A stretch of DNA of 64,000 nucleotides from positions 479,001-543,000 of the forward strand of contig NC_084933.1 of NCBI RefSeq assembly GCF_958298935.1, written 5' to 3'. A program made the position numbers and the translations under genes. The notes under the pieces were generated by a model. That model had not been told where the DNA came from and ran no database searches. It saw only the letters and a list, made by a program, of their open reading frames with translations. Source of the DNA: Phragmites australis (Eukaryota > Streptophyta > Magnoliopsida > Poales > Poaceae). Positions within the stretch are counted from its first letter, which is position 1, and each line of letters begins with the position of its first letter. This document shows positions 36,601-47,378 of the stretch, piece by piece.

Positions 36601-39150
36601 TTGGGGCAATCCACCTTGAAGTGAGTGGTTTCACCACACTCAAAACAAGCACGAGAACCCCCTCTCCTTTGGTCTCTTATGTTGTTGTAGAAGCGGGTGA
36701 ACTTCTTCACAATCAGCGCAAGGTCCTCATCATCAAACGCGTCCACCTGCTCCTCTATGATAGAGACCAAGGAAGATAAAGCAAGTCCACCAGATAAAGT
36801 GTTAACACAAGAAACACTAACTTCAGACTGGTTGCCACCACTAGGTCCGAAAACTAATGCCATGTTCTGAGACAGGCGATTTCCAAGACTAATCTAAGCC
36901 GCCTTGGCTATCTCGGTGGACTTGAGCTTACTGAAGAGTATATCACAAGACAATGTGTCATAACTGGATGACTCTTCAATGATCGAGATCTTCAATTCCC
37001 ATATGCTACGGTCAAGAGCATAGAGAAGCTTGATCGCCCTCTCATGATCAGCGTAGGGCAAGACCCCAATGGATCTAAGGTTGCTCACAATTGCATCAAA
37101 ACAAGAAAACATAGCATCCAAAGACTCTCCAGGGCCCTGCACGAACATATCATATTCTTGGTTGTACGTGCTCTGGCGCTTAGCCTTGATCTGGTTCGCG
37201 CCCTCATGAAAGACACTCAGAGTAGTCCAAATCTCATGAGCAGTACGGAGCTGCTGGACCCTGTCAAAATCATTCCGACTCAGGCTTGTGAACAAAATAT
37301 TTTTGGCCTTGTTATTGACCTTATACTATTTGATTTGAACCTGAGTCATCCGAGCAACAGTGATCTCATGGTTGGAATCAACTATCTCCCAAATTGCACT
37401 TCCTTAGCTTAGAAGATAAGCCTTCATGCGCACCTTCCAGTACAAAAAGTCTCGACTATCAAACAACAATATCTTCCCACTTCTCTCCATTGTCGCCTAC
37501 GGATCACGCAATCGGTTAAGATCAACAAGTGATCAAATTGGCTCTAATACCAATTGTAGGACCAAGATTGGCGACTAGAGGGGGTGAATAGGTGCCTCAA
37601 CAAACTTCTTTTGAAACTAATGGCCTTCTCCTATTTGATCACCCATCGCACCTCAAAACCTCAATGGAAGCAAAAACACTAGATGGACTATTTAAAAAGG
37701 GAAGTTCCGAGGCAACATGACTCTATGAATGGTATATGACCCATAAGTTCTATTCATTATCAATCCATATGACTTTGTGCACAAAAGTTTGCAACTTTGA
37801 ATCAATACGAGCTACCTAGCAAAGAACCCCCCCCCCCAGGTTGATGGAATAGAGGTAAGGGAATTAAATACCCACTTTTACACATAAGTGTGCGAATTTT
37901 ATGTCTCTTACAACAAGCAGAATGACTTCACAAAGAGCAGAAAAGCTCTAACCTATTACAAAGGCTAAGCCTATCCTCTCCTCTCCTATAAACTCTAACT
38001 CTCAAGCATAAGTGGCTGGCTCAAGGCTCTCCTACAGCTCTACCCCTCTATTTATAGGCCTAGGGAGGTGTCTTAGCCCTTAAGTTTCCTTGTTTCCAAA
38101 ATACCCTTTGCCTCGATGCTAGCTTCGCGATGATGTAACGTGCACTCCATTCTTCTACAGTTTTGAGGCCAAACCGTGAAACCGCCTCGCACGCTTCTCA
38201 AAGTGTGAGTCACTACTGCTTTCTTTGACCTCAAGCAAGCATTCTGATATCAACACATGTACTCCGTCTTGCGATCTTGACCGCTGGCAAGTCTCTCCCG
38301 CTCCCGATCCCTCGGACCACCTTGTCACTTGCACCGATATCCCATTTATTTGACTTTGTCACCACATCATCTTCATCCTTCCTTTCAACCTTTGCTTGAC
38401 CTCCATGTTCATAGCTAGGATCACCCTCGACGTTGTCTGGCCTCTCTTTGATCATCCGGCACCAAACTCCCCACTTGTCCTTGATCCTCCCGCCTTCAAC
38501 CGCCAAGATGCATTCATCACCTGCACAACATTAGACAAGCAAACATGTTTCTCCAAATCCATATAGCTTCATCACACGTTAGTCCGAATCATATACCTAT
38601 TGTAAAAGATAGTCAAAAGACAAACGTGAACACCGGATGTTCTGTTGTGTACCTGTCTCTGAACATAGGATCATCTGGTGTGTGCACTGATTTCTCTGCT
38701 GAAAACCTTTTGGAAAACCCTCTGGTGAAGTACAAGGTCCATCATCAGATCATCCGGTGAGTACAACTGCATCAGACCTCATTTTGCAACATCTCTGTTA
38801 AATGGTCCAGTGAAGCCTCCAGTGAGAACTCTCTAGACACCGCAATGTCCGGTGTATGCATCTCCACCAGACTAGCCCTCTGCAGCATCTCTGGAAAAAA
38901 TAGTCTGGTGAGCCAAGCCTACAACACTGGAACATCCGACGATTTGTGCCAAAAACTTCTTCTCTGTAAGAAATGGTCTGGCGCTCCTGTTGCCCTCACA
39001 TAAGACCATCCGGTGTACATATGAACTTTAGCCTCCGAAACAAAATGGTCCAGCATTCACTTCCATCTCATCGCCGGAACATCCGGTGATATCAAAATAT
39101 CTCACACCAGATAATCCAGTGAGAACAAATTCCCTGGACTCTCACCAAAT
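33661..39150 (-). mobile_element. SIRE-type copia deletion derivative (LTR-gag-LTR, pol lost)
   Basis: The LTR near gag starts (plus view) TGTAGGACCAAGATTGGCGA at 37,555 and extends to about 39,150 or beyond. The primer-binding site reads TGGTATTAGAGCC on the minus strand, just inside it (about 37,537-37,552). A second LTR copy runs from about 33,661 to 35,430 and aligns with the first over most of its length. Between them lie gag and part of its C-terminal region. The internal part stops near 35,445, inside the second zinc-knuckle region. Pol and one end of the second LTR are therefore deleted. The many C/T and G/A differences suggest an old, methylated copy. Confidence 0.75.
36405..37490 (-). 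pseudogene. Copia gag remnant with CCHC zinc knuckle
   Basis: The frame starts near 37,490 (MERSGKILLFDSRDFLYWKV) and continues through a UBN2-type gag domain (TAHEIWTTLSVFHEGANQIK; LLYALDRSIWELKISI) to the knuckle CFECGETTHFKVDCPKLKK. A Lys-rich segment (KKKNKKPFFKKNHDK) and an acidic tail (EEDSEEEEER) follow. At least three in-frame stops interrupt it, after LLS, IK and KAA. Its downstream coiled region continues to about 35,445 in broken frames. Gag would package the element's RNA in a cytoplasmic particle. This copy is dead. Confidence 0.8.
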
Positions 39151-39943
39151 CTATTATGCACTCCAACTTTGGTTAGCCATACACAAATATATGCAAATAC
39201 AAGCTTAAGCCAACCAAGTTCAACTCAAATCCATCTTTGTTAATGACTCATCACCTGCAAACCAAGTACTTATCCACTTGGTTTCTCAGTTAGTTTTAAA
39301 CAATTTCTTGGAATATAAATTTAATAATGCTTGAAATCCTCACTTATGTAATGGTTATTTTCCTCTAAACGTAACTCAGCTAGCTTGTTGCTGAAATTTG
39401 TAATAAGAACCAGCCAGCGTGCATTCAGAATGCAGAGGCTGGAATGAATTTTTCATTATCTAAAAATAATAAGTTTCCAGTTCCTATTGTATTGATAATG
39501 CATCCTTGTCTGGATAGGCCATACCAAAACAAGTTTTTACTCCAAAACACGTGGGTTAAGATGCAGCTATTGACTAATTCTCTACTAGGAATAGAACATT
39601 GGAACAGAGGGAGTTTTGATTTTTTTTCAAAATTCATACAAAAGTCACACACGTTTCCTAAAAAACCCAGCTATTTTGATGAATTTCAGCAATTTTGAAT
39701 TAACAATATATGCAAGGTAACATCAGGGATGTTTGCAAATGAGGTACACCTTCTGGTTCCAAATATAAATTGTTTTAGACTTGTGCACATGTATCGAGAA
39801 AACAGATCAAATAACTCATGTTCTCGACCTTGTTGCCCTTGGTTTATACAAAAAATAGTCCTCCGACCCAATTGCTTTCTTAGTGCGGCTGATTGTGCTG
39901 CCGCCCTCCTTGGATCCTACGGTTGGTGATGCCAGTGCCTCCT
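39151..39943. other. LTR-flanking sequence, no clear gene
   Basis: The first 150-200 bp may still belong to the adjacent LTR. The rest is AT-rich. The last 60 bp before the hAT insertion are GC-richer. A reading frame there continues in phase on the far side of the hAT element, so a coding exon may have been hit. Confidence 0.35.
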
Positions 39944-39951
39944 CCAAAGGC

Positions 39952-42900
39952 CAAGCCCATCGAGTAGCAGGGGCAAACTGGGCTGTTGCACAGGGCCTCC
40001 AAATAATTGGGGCCCCAAATCTTAATTGAGTATTAAGTATACACTTAAGCAATAATCATTGGAGAAAAGAAAAGCCCAGCAAAACATCCGGCGCATGTGC
40101 ACGTCCGCTTCCTGTGGCCTGTTTGGCTCCCAGTTGAGGGTTGTTCGATCGTGTTTGCCTATTCGTCTCTCTGTCGAGGGCTTGTGGTTCTGGGTGCCGA
40201 CGCCCGACGCCTGACGGCCGACGCCGACCGGCCGACGCAACACGCGAGTACGTGATGCAGTATACACACGCAGGTCGCAGCCGCTGGGGCCTGGCCGCTG
40301 GCAATTGCATCATCTGGTTAGCAGGTTAGGTATTCAGTTCAGATCGACTCGTCAATGCCACACGCCAGGACGCCCGACGGGAATCGGTTCACAGGAATCA
40401 CAATTCACAGGCAGTTAGACACCACACAATCGTCAATCGATCACTTGGCAATTGGTATGCATCAATGCATGTTTAAAAAAATTAGATCTTGACTGTGATG
40501 TGAGCTTACGTACGCGTGCAATGATGATCGTTCAGTGCAAGTGGTGTCCGTCGCCGTCAAGAACGGCATCGACCACCTCAGTGCGCCGACGGACGAACTA
40601 GTGTTGGGCGACACGTTCCACGCAGGTTCGATCTTCTTCTCTTTTGATCTTTATCTTATCTTGCTAAGCTTAGAATTTATGTACTATTTAAAACATTAGT
40701 GTTATTTGATTTATAAAACAGGAAGACGTTTATTTCCTCAATCATCATCATGTCTTCTAGAAATAGGAAGTATGATTCTGGTTATGAAAAGCGTAAGAAG
40801 AAACAAAGACTAGAAGCAGCAGCTCAAACTCAAAAGGGTGCTCTTGATAGATTTGTTGTCAAAAAAATCTCAATTTAATTCTAAATATCAAACTCTAGCT
40901 GATAATATTGATGAGGGTCATAGTGATGATGCTAACATTGCAGTAGGAGTTGAGGCGCACGCTGTAGAAATTGTTCAAGGTGATGATGCTAATATTGCCG
41001 ATGAAGTTAGTGGATATACTGATGAAGTTGATCCCAGCTTGGATAGATCACCAAGTACTGAAAGTAACAATAACATCAATACTTCTTTTCATCCTGATAT
41101 ATTTGATCCAAGAACTTGGAATGCACTTGATCCTAAAATGATTGATATTTTGGTGCAAAAAGGTCATAAAAGAGACTTGTCTATTGAGAAAGGTCGTAAA
41201 GACAAATTCTCTAGAAGGTTTTCTGTAGTATCATACACTAGAGTTCTCTCAAATGAAGAAAAGTGTGATAGAGAATGGCCTGTATATAGCAAAGAGCTTG
41301 ACAGAGTATTTTGTTTTTGTTGCAAATTATTGAGAAAGGGGTATGGGAAAGGTCAGTTAGCAAATGAGGGTTTCAATGACTGGCATCATTTTGGCACTAG
41401 ACTTAAAGAGCATGAAACTAGTGTAGAACATGTTATGAATATGGCTACTTGGTATGACTTGCGTCTCAGGTTGCAAAAGAATCAAACAATTGATAAAGTT
41501 GCTCAGCGAGAACTTCAAAAAGAAAGGGACCATTGGAGAAAAGTTTTGTTTAGAATTATCTTGATTGTAAAATTTCTTGCAGAACATAATCTAGCATTTC
41601 ATGGCACTAATAGCAGGTTGTACCAAGACAACAATGGTAATTTCTTAGGATTGGTTCAAATGTTGGCTGAATTTGATCCAGTTATCCAACAGCATGTTCA
41701 ACGCATCACGAATGATGAAATTCATATTCATTATCTTGGTCCTGGCATCTAGAATGAGTTAATAAATTTGATTTCTGCTACAATCAGGTCTGAAATCATT
41801 GGAAAGGTAAAAGAAGCAAAGTACTTCTCAGTTATCCTTGATTGTACTCCTGATGCAAGCCACCAAGAACAGATGTCTTTGATTATAAGGTATGTTGATG
41901 CATCTTCAGATTCTATTTGCATTGAAGAATCTTTTTTAGGTTTTTTGGATGTAAATGATACAACTGGGCAAGGATTATTTGATGTTCTACAAAATGAATT
42001 GAAGAATCTTGACCTTGATGTAGACAATGTGAGAGGACAGGGATATGATAATGGGTTAAATATGAAAGGAAAACATCAAGGGGTACAAAAGAAACTATTG
42101 GATATAAATCCTAGAGCTTTTTATTCAGATTGTGGTTGTCATAGTCTGAATTTAACACTATGTGATATGGCAAAGTCTTGTGGTAAAGCAAAAGATTTTT
42201 TTTGGAGTTATACAACGTATCTATGCAACATTTGCTAATTCTACTAAGAATGGAAAATTCTTAAAGATAACATAACAGGACTGACTCTCAAGTCATTGTC
42301 ATCTACTCGTTGGGAGAGTCGTGTTGATAGTGTTAAGGCTATAAGGTTTCAGATTCAGGAAATAAGGGAGGCTTTACTATAAGTGGCTGAAAGTGATAAT
42401 AATCCATTGACAAGTAGTGAAGCTAAATCCTTGGCGGATAATGAACTTGGTGGCTTTGAATTTTTAGTGGCAATAATCATCTGGTATGAAATATTGTCTG
42501 CTGTTAATTTGGTCAGCAAGCAACTACAAGCAAAGGATATACTTATTGATATTGCAATTGAGAAAGTATAGGGGCTGATTTCCTTTTTCAATAAGTATAG
42601 AGAAACCGGCTTTTCAAATGCGTTAGAAGCTGCAAAAGAAATTGCACTTGAGATGGATATTGCTCCAGAATTTTGCACCAAGCGTAAAATCAAAAGAAAA
42701 CGACAATTTGATGAGAGCACTGATGATGCATCTATTGCTTCACAATGCACAGGAGTCATTTAGGGTCAATTATTTTATAGCTGTTGTTGATCAAGCTATA
42801 GCCTCACTTACTAGGAGATTTGAACAATATCAGGGTACGAAAATACTTTTTGTTTCTTGTTTAATTCAGATAAGCTACGCTCCTTGGATGATAAGAGTTT

Positions 42901-43508
42901 GTTTTCTTCTTCTGTTAATCTTGAGGCTGCACTTAAGAGTGGAGAACATTCAGATATTGATGGAAAAGAATTGTATGTGGAGTTAAAGTTCATCCAGGAT
43001 CTTATTAAGGAATCTATAGGCCCTCTTGATATTCTGAAGTATTTGAAACAGCTATGCTGTTTCCCTAATGCCGTTATTGCATACAGAATTTTGTTAACCA
43101 TTCCCGTGACTGTTGCATATGCGGAAAGGAGCTTTTCTAAACTCAAGTTGTTGAAGTCTTACTTGCGTTCTACTATGACACAAGAAAGACTTAATGGACT
43201 GACGACAATAGCACTTGAAAATGATGTTTTGGAGAAGATTAAGTATGAATATATAATTGAAGATTTCATTTCAAGAAATACTAAAAGGATGATGCTTTTC
43301 AGTAGAACATGAGGTCAGTTTATTGCTTGAGTACTACTTTACTCTTTTACCATTAATATTTGATATATTCCTAAGTATTGTAAAAAAATAACATGTATTG
43401 AAGTTATATAATTAAGTGAAAGTATGTTTTGGTTATATGAATTTTTTTAATTTTAGAGCCTCATTTTGTATTTCGCACCGGATCCTCAAATTCCTAGAGA
43501 CGGCCCTG
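39952..43508 (+). mobile_element. hAT-family DNA transposon, 8-bp target duplication CCAAAGGC
   Basis: CCAAAGGC occurs at 39944-39951 and again at 43509-43516, an exact 8-bp duplication as expected for hAT. The element begins CAAGCCCATC, and its right end, reverse-complemented, begins CAGGGCCGTC: 7 of 10 terminal positions match. Further in, both ends share TGCAC/TGCGA followed by AAAT-rich and GAGGC/GGGCC blocks. The 3.56-kb element contains a decayed transposase with TTF zinc finger, DUF4371 and hAT dimerisation parts. Confidence 0.85.
40750..43312 (+). pseudogene. hAT transposase with TTF-type zinc finger (ZMYM1-like), recently broken
   Basis: The ORF starts MSSRNRKYDSGYEKRKKKQR at 40750. 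A run of seven A at about 40,860 shifts the frame after VVKK. The long frame at 40,838-41,752 carries a TTF zinc finger (VFCFCCKLL, GFNDWHHFGTRLKEHE) and the start of DUF4371. A TAG at 41,750, where related proteins have Gln, ends it. The next frame (41,768-42,238) continues DUF4371 ([33 protein letters not shown]). Further breaks follow. The last frame (42,857-43,312) has the hAT dimerisation domain (TIPVTVAYAERSFSKLKLLK). It would catalyse excision and insertion of the element. The number of breaks is small, so decay is fairly recent. Confidence 0.85.
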
Positions 43509-43753
43509 CCAAAGGCCATTACTATCCCACATAAATCTATAGATGATTCGGAGCTACCATCAGGAGTGTATCCAGAGAATGTTAAGGCACGAGTCTCCAT
43601 ACAAATCTAGTGGCGAGAAATTCGAGTACAGAAAAAAAACGTTGGAAATGTTGGTATCAGTTGGCAGGAAAATATGGGTAAGGAAGCCCAGCATATGTGG
43701 TTCGGCCTTTTGATTTTGAGTCATGGTAGATTGATATGATATGATGGTGATAA

Positions 43754-45772
43754 GGAAAAAATCTATATTGCCACCTTCAACTATTGTTTGAGTCTATTTA
43801 TCCTTCTTGAACCACAAAACTAGATATCACATCTTCTCCAACTATTCAAACTAGTGCAATTTACCTCCTTAATTGATTTTTTATGGTTGTTTCATCCTAC
43901 ATGGCGATAACAGTGTAATGATGAATGGGTTATGAGGTTGAGGTGGCTGGTACGTGGCAGCCACGTGGGATCGAGGTGGATGCTGACTAGGATTATGAAT
44001 GGCACGTGGTGGCTCCTGATTGGTTGGCTAAAGTTGGATGTTGTGGTTCTAAATCTAATCTTGGCCACGAGTTTTTGAACTAACGGCTCGAATTGATGGT
44101 GACCTACGATGACCACTCAGACGGCGGCGGCGCCGGAGTTGGGCGGAGACCTCGTCGCTGGCCTTAGAACTCGACAATGAGTAGCGGGGGAGCATCATGG
44201 CCGGACAGGGATCTCACCTCGAGCAACAGGGAGGTCAGAGAGGGGGTGAGGCTGTTGTCGATGAGTGAGGGTGGTGGCGACCTTGGGACTTCAACGACGA
44301 TGGCGCTTCGGCAGCTGCAGAGCGAGGGCGAGGGCGTTGGAGCGATCAGCAGGCGACGGTGAAGCTCTGGGGAGACTTGATAGTGGCAGTGCGGCGCGAA
44401 ATCAGCGTGGCAGCCAGAGAGCAGAGGAGCACGTGGATCCACAGAGCTACCGGCACCTCCTTGCAGCTCCCTCCTCTGTCACCCTCCTCCTCGTCGTATG
44501 CCTTCGTCCTTCTCAACTTCCCCTCCTTCCGCCAGGACGACGCACACCTCACGGGCTTGCTCGACACCTCCGTCGACGCCAAGCTCACCACCGTCTACCA
44601 CAACCTCCGACCCTGCTTCTTCTTCTCCACCTCCGACCACCATTGCCACTCCCTCCCCGATGCTCTGTCACCCCAACCAAGCACACCGCTATGCTCCCGG
44701 TAACTCAACGGTCCCGTTTTTGCCCTTCCCTGAGCCCAATTTTGGCCGAAGCCGAGATGCCCAAATCAAGTCGCGCCGCCGTTGAGCATGATTTCTTCTC
44801 ATCAGTAAGGGCTCCGTCCAATTCCCCTCTTCTCCACCATTTCCTAGGATCTATCTAGCTTGCCGCATCTCCAATTTACACCCTCGTTCATCGAGCTACA
44901 CCGGTGTCGTGTCACCACCTCCCCTGCCGACCGCATGCCGCCGCGAGCTCAAACCCCGCAAGCATTGATCCTCGAACAACAAGTAGTACCCCGGTGGTGC
45001 CGCCCTGGTGTTGGCGGTGCGGCGACCTTGGCCTCATACACCCTGACACCCAGCTGCGTCGTTCACGATCAGCACGTCACCGGTGGGGAGCAGCACCATG
45101 TCACCCATTACCCTTGTCAATGGCATCTCCTCAATTGCCCACACCGGGTCCAGATCCATCAGCGTGATGCAGGCGTAGGTCCAGTCAGCGGGGATGAATG
45201 TGTTGTTGCGCAACGTGAGGTGGTACACACCTCGTGGCGCGTTGGTGTAGACCAGCACCTCGACGTGCGTCGGCGTGTCCGACCGGAGTGGTAGGAGAAC
45301 GGAGGATCCAAACGACATGTAGTTCCTCGACACGCCGCCGGGGATGATAGGCAAGCGCCAGAGCGGGGCACGGTTGTATGGGTCGAAGATGACGGCGCGG
45401 TCGTTGGTGAAGATGGAGACGGTGCCCTTGGCGTCCAGCTTCGTCGTCTCGTCCAGGAACGAGAAGAAGGTTAGCCTCTGACACGTCGGCAGTGGCGGTA
45501 GCGGTGGGGAGAGGATGGGAGTGGATTGGGTGGCTCTGTTTTTTTTTTGAGATAGAGAGAGAAAGGAGGGAAGAAGAAAAGATGAGATGTCATATGACAT
45601 GTGGGGCCCACTGCCATGTGTGATCCACATTGGACAAAATCACCGTCCAAACCGCACAGGGATGAAAAATAAATGGTTTCAATTGTTAAGGGAGCCTCTA
45701 TATCTAGTTTTTCGGTCCACGAAGAAAAATCGGACAAAGGCAATGGTTGAAGGAGCCAAAATAGACTTTTTC
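43754..45772. mobile_element. Pack-MULE (Mutator-like element carrying gene fragments)
   Basis: Both ends have inverted repeats about 100 bp long. The left begins GGAAAAAATCTATATTGCCA, and the right, reverse-complemented, begins GAAAAAGTCTATTTTGGCTC. Both continue with CTTCAACYATTG and, further in, AAAACTAGATAT. The flanks are TGGTGATAA (43745-43753) and TAGTGATAA (45773-45781), a 9-bp duplication with one mismatch, as for Mutator elements. The 2-kb interior is GC-rich and coding-like, with no transposase. It includes a glyoxal oxidase fragment. Part of it (44,100-44,860) is coding-like but unidentified. Confidence 0.85.
45034..45480 (-). pseudogene. Captured glyoxal oxidase (GLOX) N-domain fragment
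   Basis: The minus strand encodes about 148 residues typical of the plant aldehyde/glyoxal oxidase family (copper radical oxidases of the cell wall): a segment with GTVSIFTNDRAVIFDPYN, then GVSRNYMSFGSSVLLPL, HVEVLVYTNAPRGVY and PLTRVMGDMVLLPTGDVLIV. The frame ends at a stop after GCQGV, just past the conserved motif. A full GLOX protein has about 550-600 aa, so this is a fragment from the middle of the gene. It has no signal peptide or C-terminal domain. Its position inside a Mutator-like element means it was captured. Whether it is transcribed is unknown. Confidence 0.75.
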
Positions 45773-45781
45773 TAGTGATAA

Positions 45782-46079
45782 TGAAGAGGGACACAATAGA
45801 CTGTTGGGCCTGTTGATTGTTGGCCCATGTAGATCGATAGTGAACCGTGTTTCTCCGTTGACGGCGAGGTGAGGGATCCCCAGCGGCACCACTCCCCCTC
45901 TTCTACCTGCACCGGAGAGAAAGAGAGAGAGAGAGACTTGAATGGACAAAGAAAGAAGAGAGACGAGGAGGAAACGGAACGGATGGATGGTTGGTTGGGC
46001 GGCATGGGCGTGCGGCGTGCCTAAAACATCGATCACCACTTACAGAGAGAGAGTGGAGCGAAACCTCGGGGGACAAACG

Positions 46080-46119
<40 letters not shown>

Positions 46120-47370
46120 GGGGAGAGAGGGAGTCGCAAGCCAGGCAAAGAAAGAGGACGATCGAGAAATAGCATGCATGCATGCATTGAGGCGGCATCC
46201 CTAATTTCCCTTGTCGAGGAGGCAGTGGTGGGCAGGTCCAAGGAGGACGGACGGAAGAGGGTTGGGAACTTGGAAAGGCTCCTCTCCCTCCCCTCCTCCC
46301 TCCCCTCCCCTCCACAATCCATCATCTCCGGCTCTCTAATTTCTCCAAGATCGAGCAGCAAGAGGAGGATCTGATGCATCACTGCATCCACAGCCAACAA
46401 TCCAAGGGCGTGCAGTACTCCAAATTAAAAAAGAAACACGAAGCAAAGAGGCAGAGGAATTCCACAACTACGTATGCATGCATGTCGATGGATCATGGTC
46501 TCCCACTTAGCTCCTGACGTGCCGCCCTCCCCTCTTCATGCTACATCGATCCATTGAGTAATCCATTCCCATTGAGAAAGTGCGACCGAGGTAGCACAGG
46601 TCACAGGGGTTAACAGCAGCTAGCACCCTCCCTCCTCTTCCTTTGATGGGCATTATTCCATTTCCATTTCAACTCCAACATCAACAGGTACCATTTATTC
46701 TTTCTAAGACTCTTGTAATTCCGTTATGTTCATATTTCATACTGGAATCCAGTATCCCGTTTGGGAAAAAAAGGCACCATTTATTCATCACATTTGCAGC
46801 CTCAGGATGCAAGCATATGCATGTACGACCTTTATTTTATTATCATCAATTGTAGAAATGCATATGCATAGAAGCAGGCCATGTTGAGGCAAATTAAAAG
46901 TACAAGATTCTCTGCCACAGTTGCCCCACATCGTTTTTTTTTTTAAAGAACACGTTGGCTTGATTTCCCGGTTTTGGTATTAAAATACTATCTTTAGTCA
47001 CTACCGTGTACAAAAATCTGCTACCATTTCACAGGATTAATTGCCAAGATAGCTTTTTATGCATATTAATTCCTTTTCAACAGTACATAATCTTCAGTGT
47101 AAAATATTCTCGTTTCATAATATTTAGATATGGTTCCGGCAAAAGAAAAATAAGATATGAAACTTTGCTTTGCGACTTTTTTAACTACAAGAGATTATGT
47201 TTGTAGGTTTTTTTGTTAGGGAAACTATAAGAGATTGTTTGCTGACAGTTTTGTACCTGTAGGCTTTCCATGTCGCCAGCATTTTATGCCTTGTTTTGTT
47301 AGATGTTTTAATGCTGACTGTTTCTGCTGTAATGATTCTTACAGCTGTTTCATAAATTACCTGATTGCAG
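45782..47370. other. Upstream region of the ELMO gene
   Basis: This region contains a (GA)n tract and CT-rich stretches that suit a promoter or 5' UTR. A possible non-coding first exon ends near 46,687, where CAACATCAACAG is followed by GTACCATT, a fair donor. I see no other gene. Confidence 0.4.
46083..46112. repeat. (GA)15 microsatellite
   Basis: A pure GA run, continued by impure GA-rich sequence to about 46,130, upstream of the ELMO gene. Such tracts are common in plant promoters and bind GAGA-type (BPC) factors. Function here is inference. Confidence 0.85.
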
Positions 47371-47378
47371 TGGATGCA

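Noticed and set aside
39425..39652. Minus-strand frame beginning MCDFCMNFEKKSKLPLF
   Set aside because: It resembles a LINE tail only loosely, with too few diagnostic residues to annotate.
45903..46400. Overlapping Leu/Ser/Arg-rich frames over the GA tract
   Set aside because: They result from low-complexity (GA)n sequence, which stays open in several frames.
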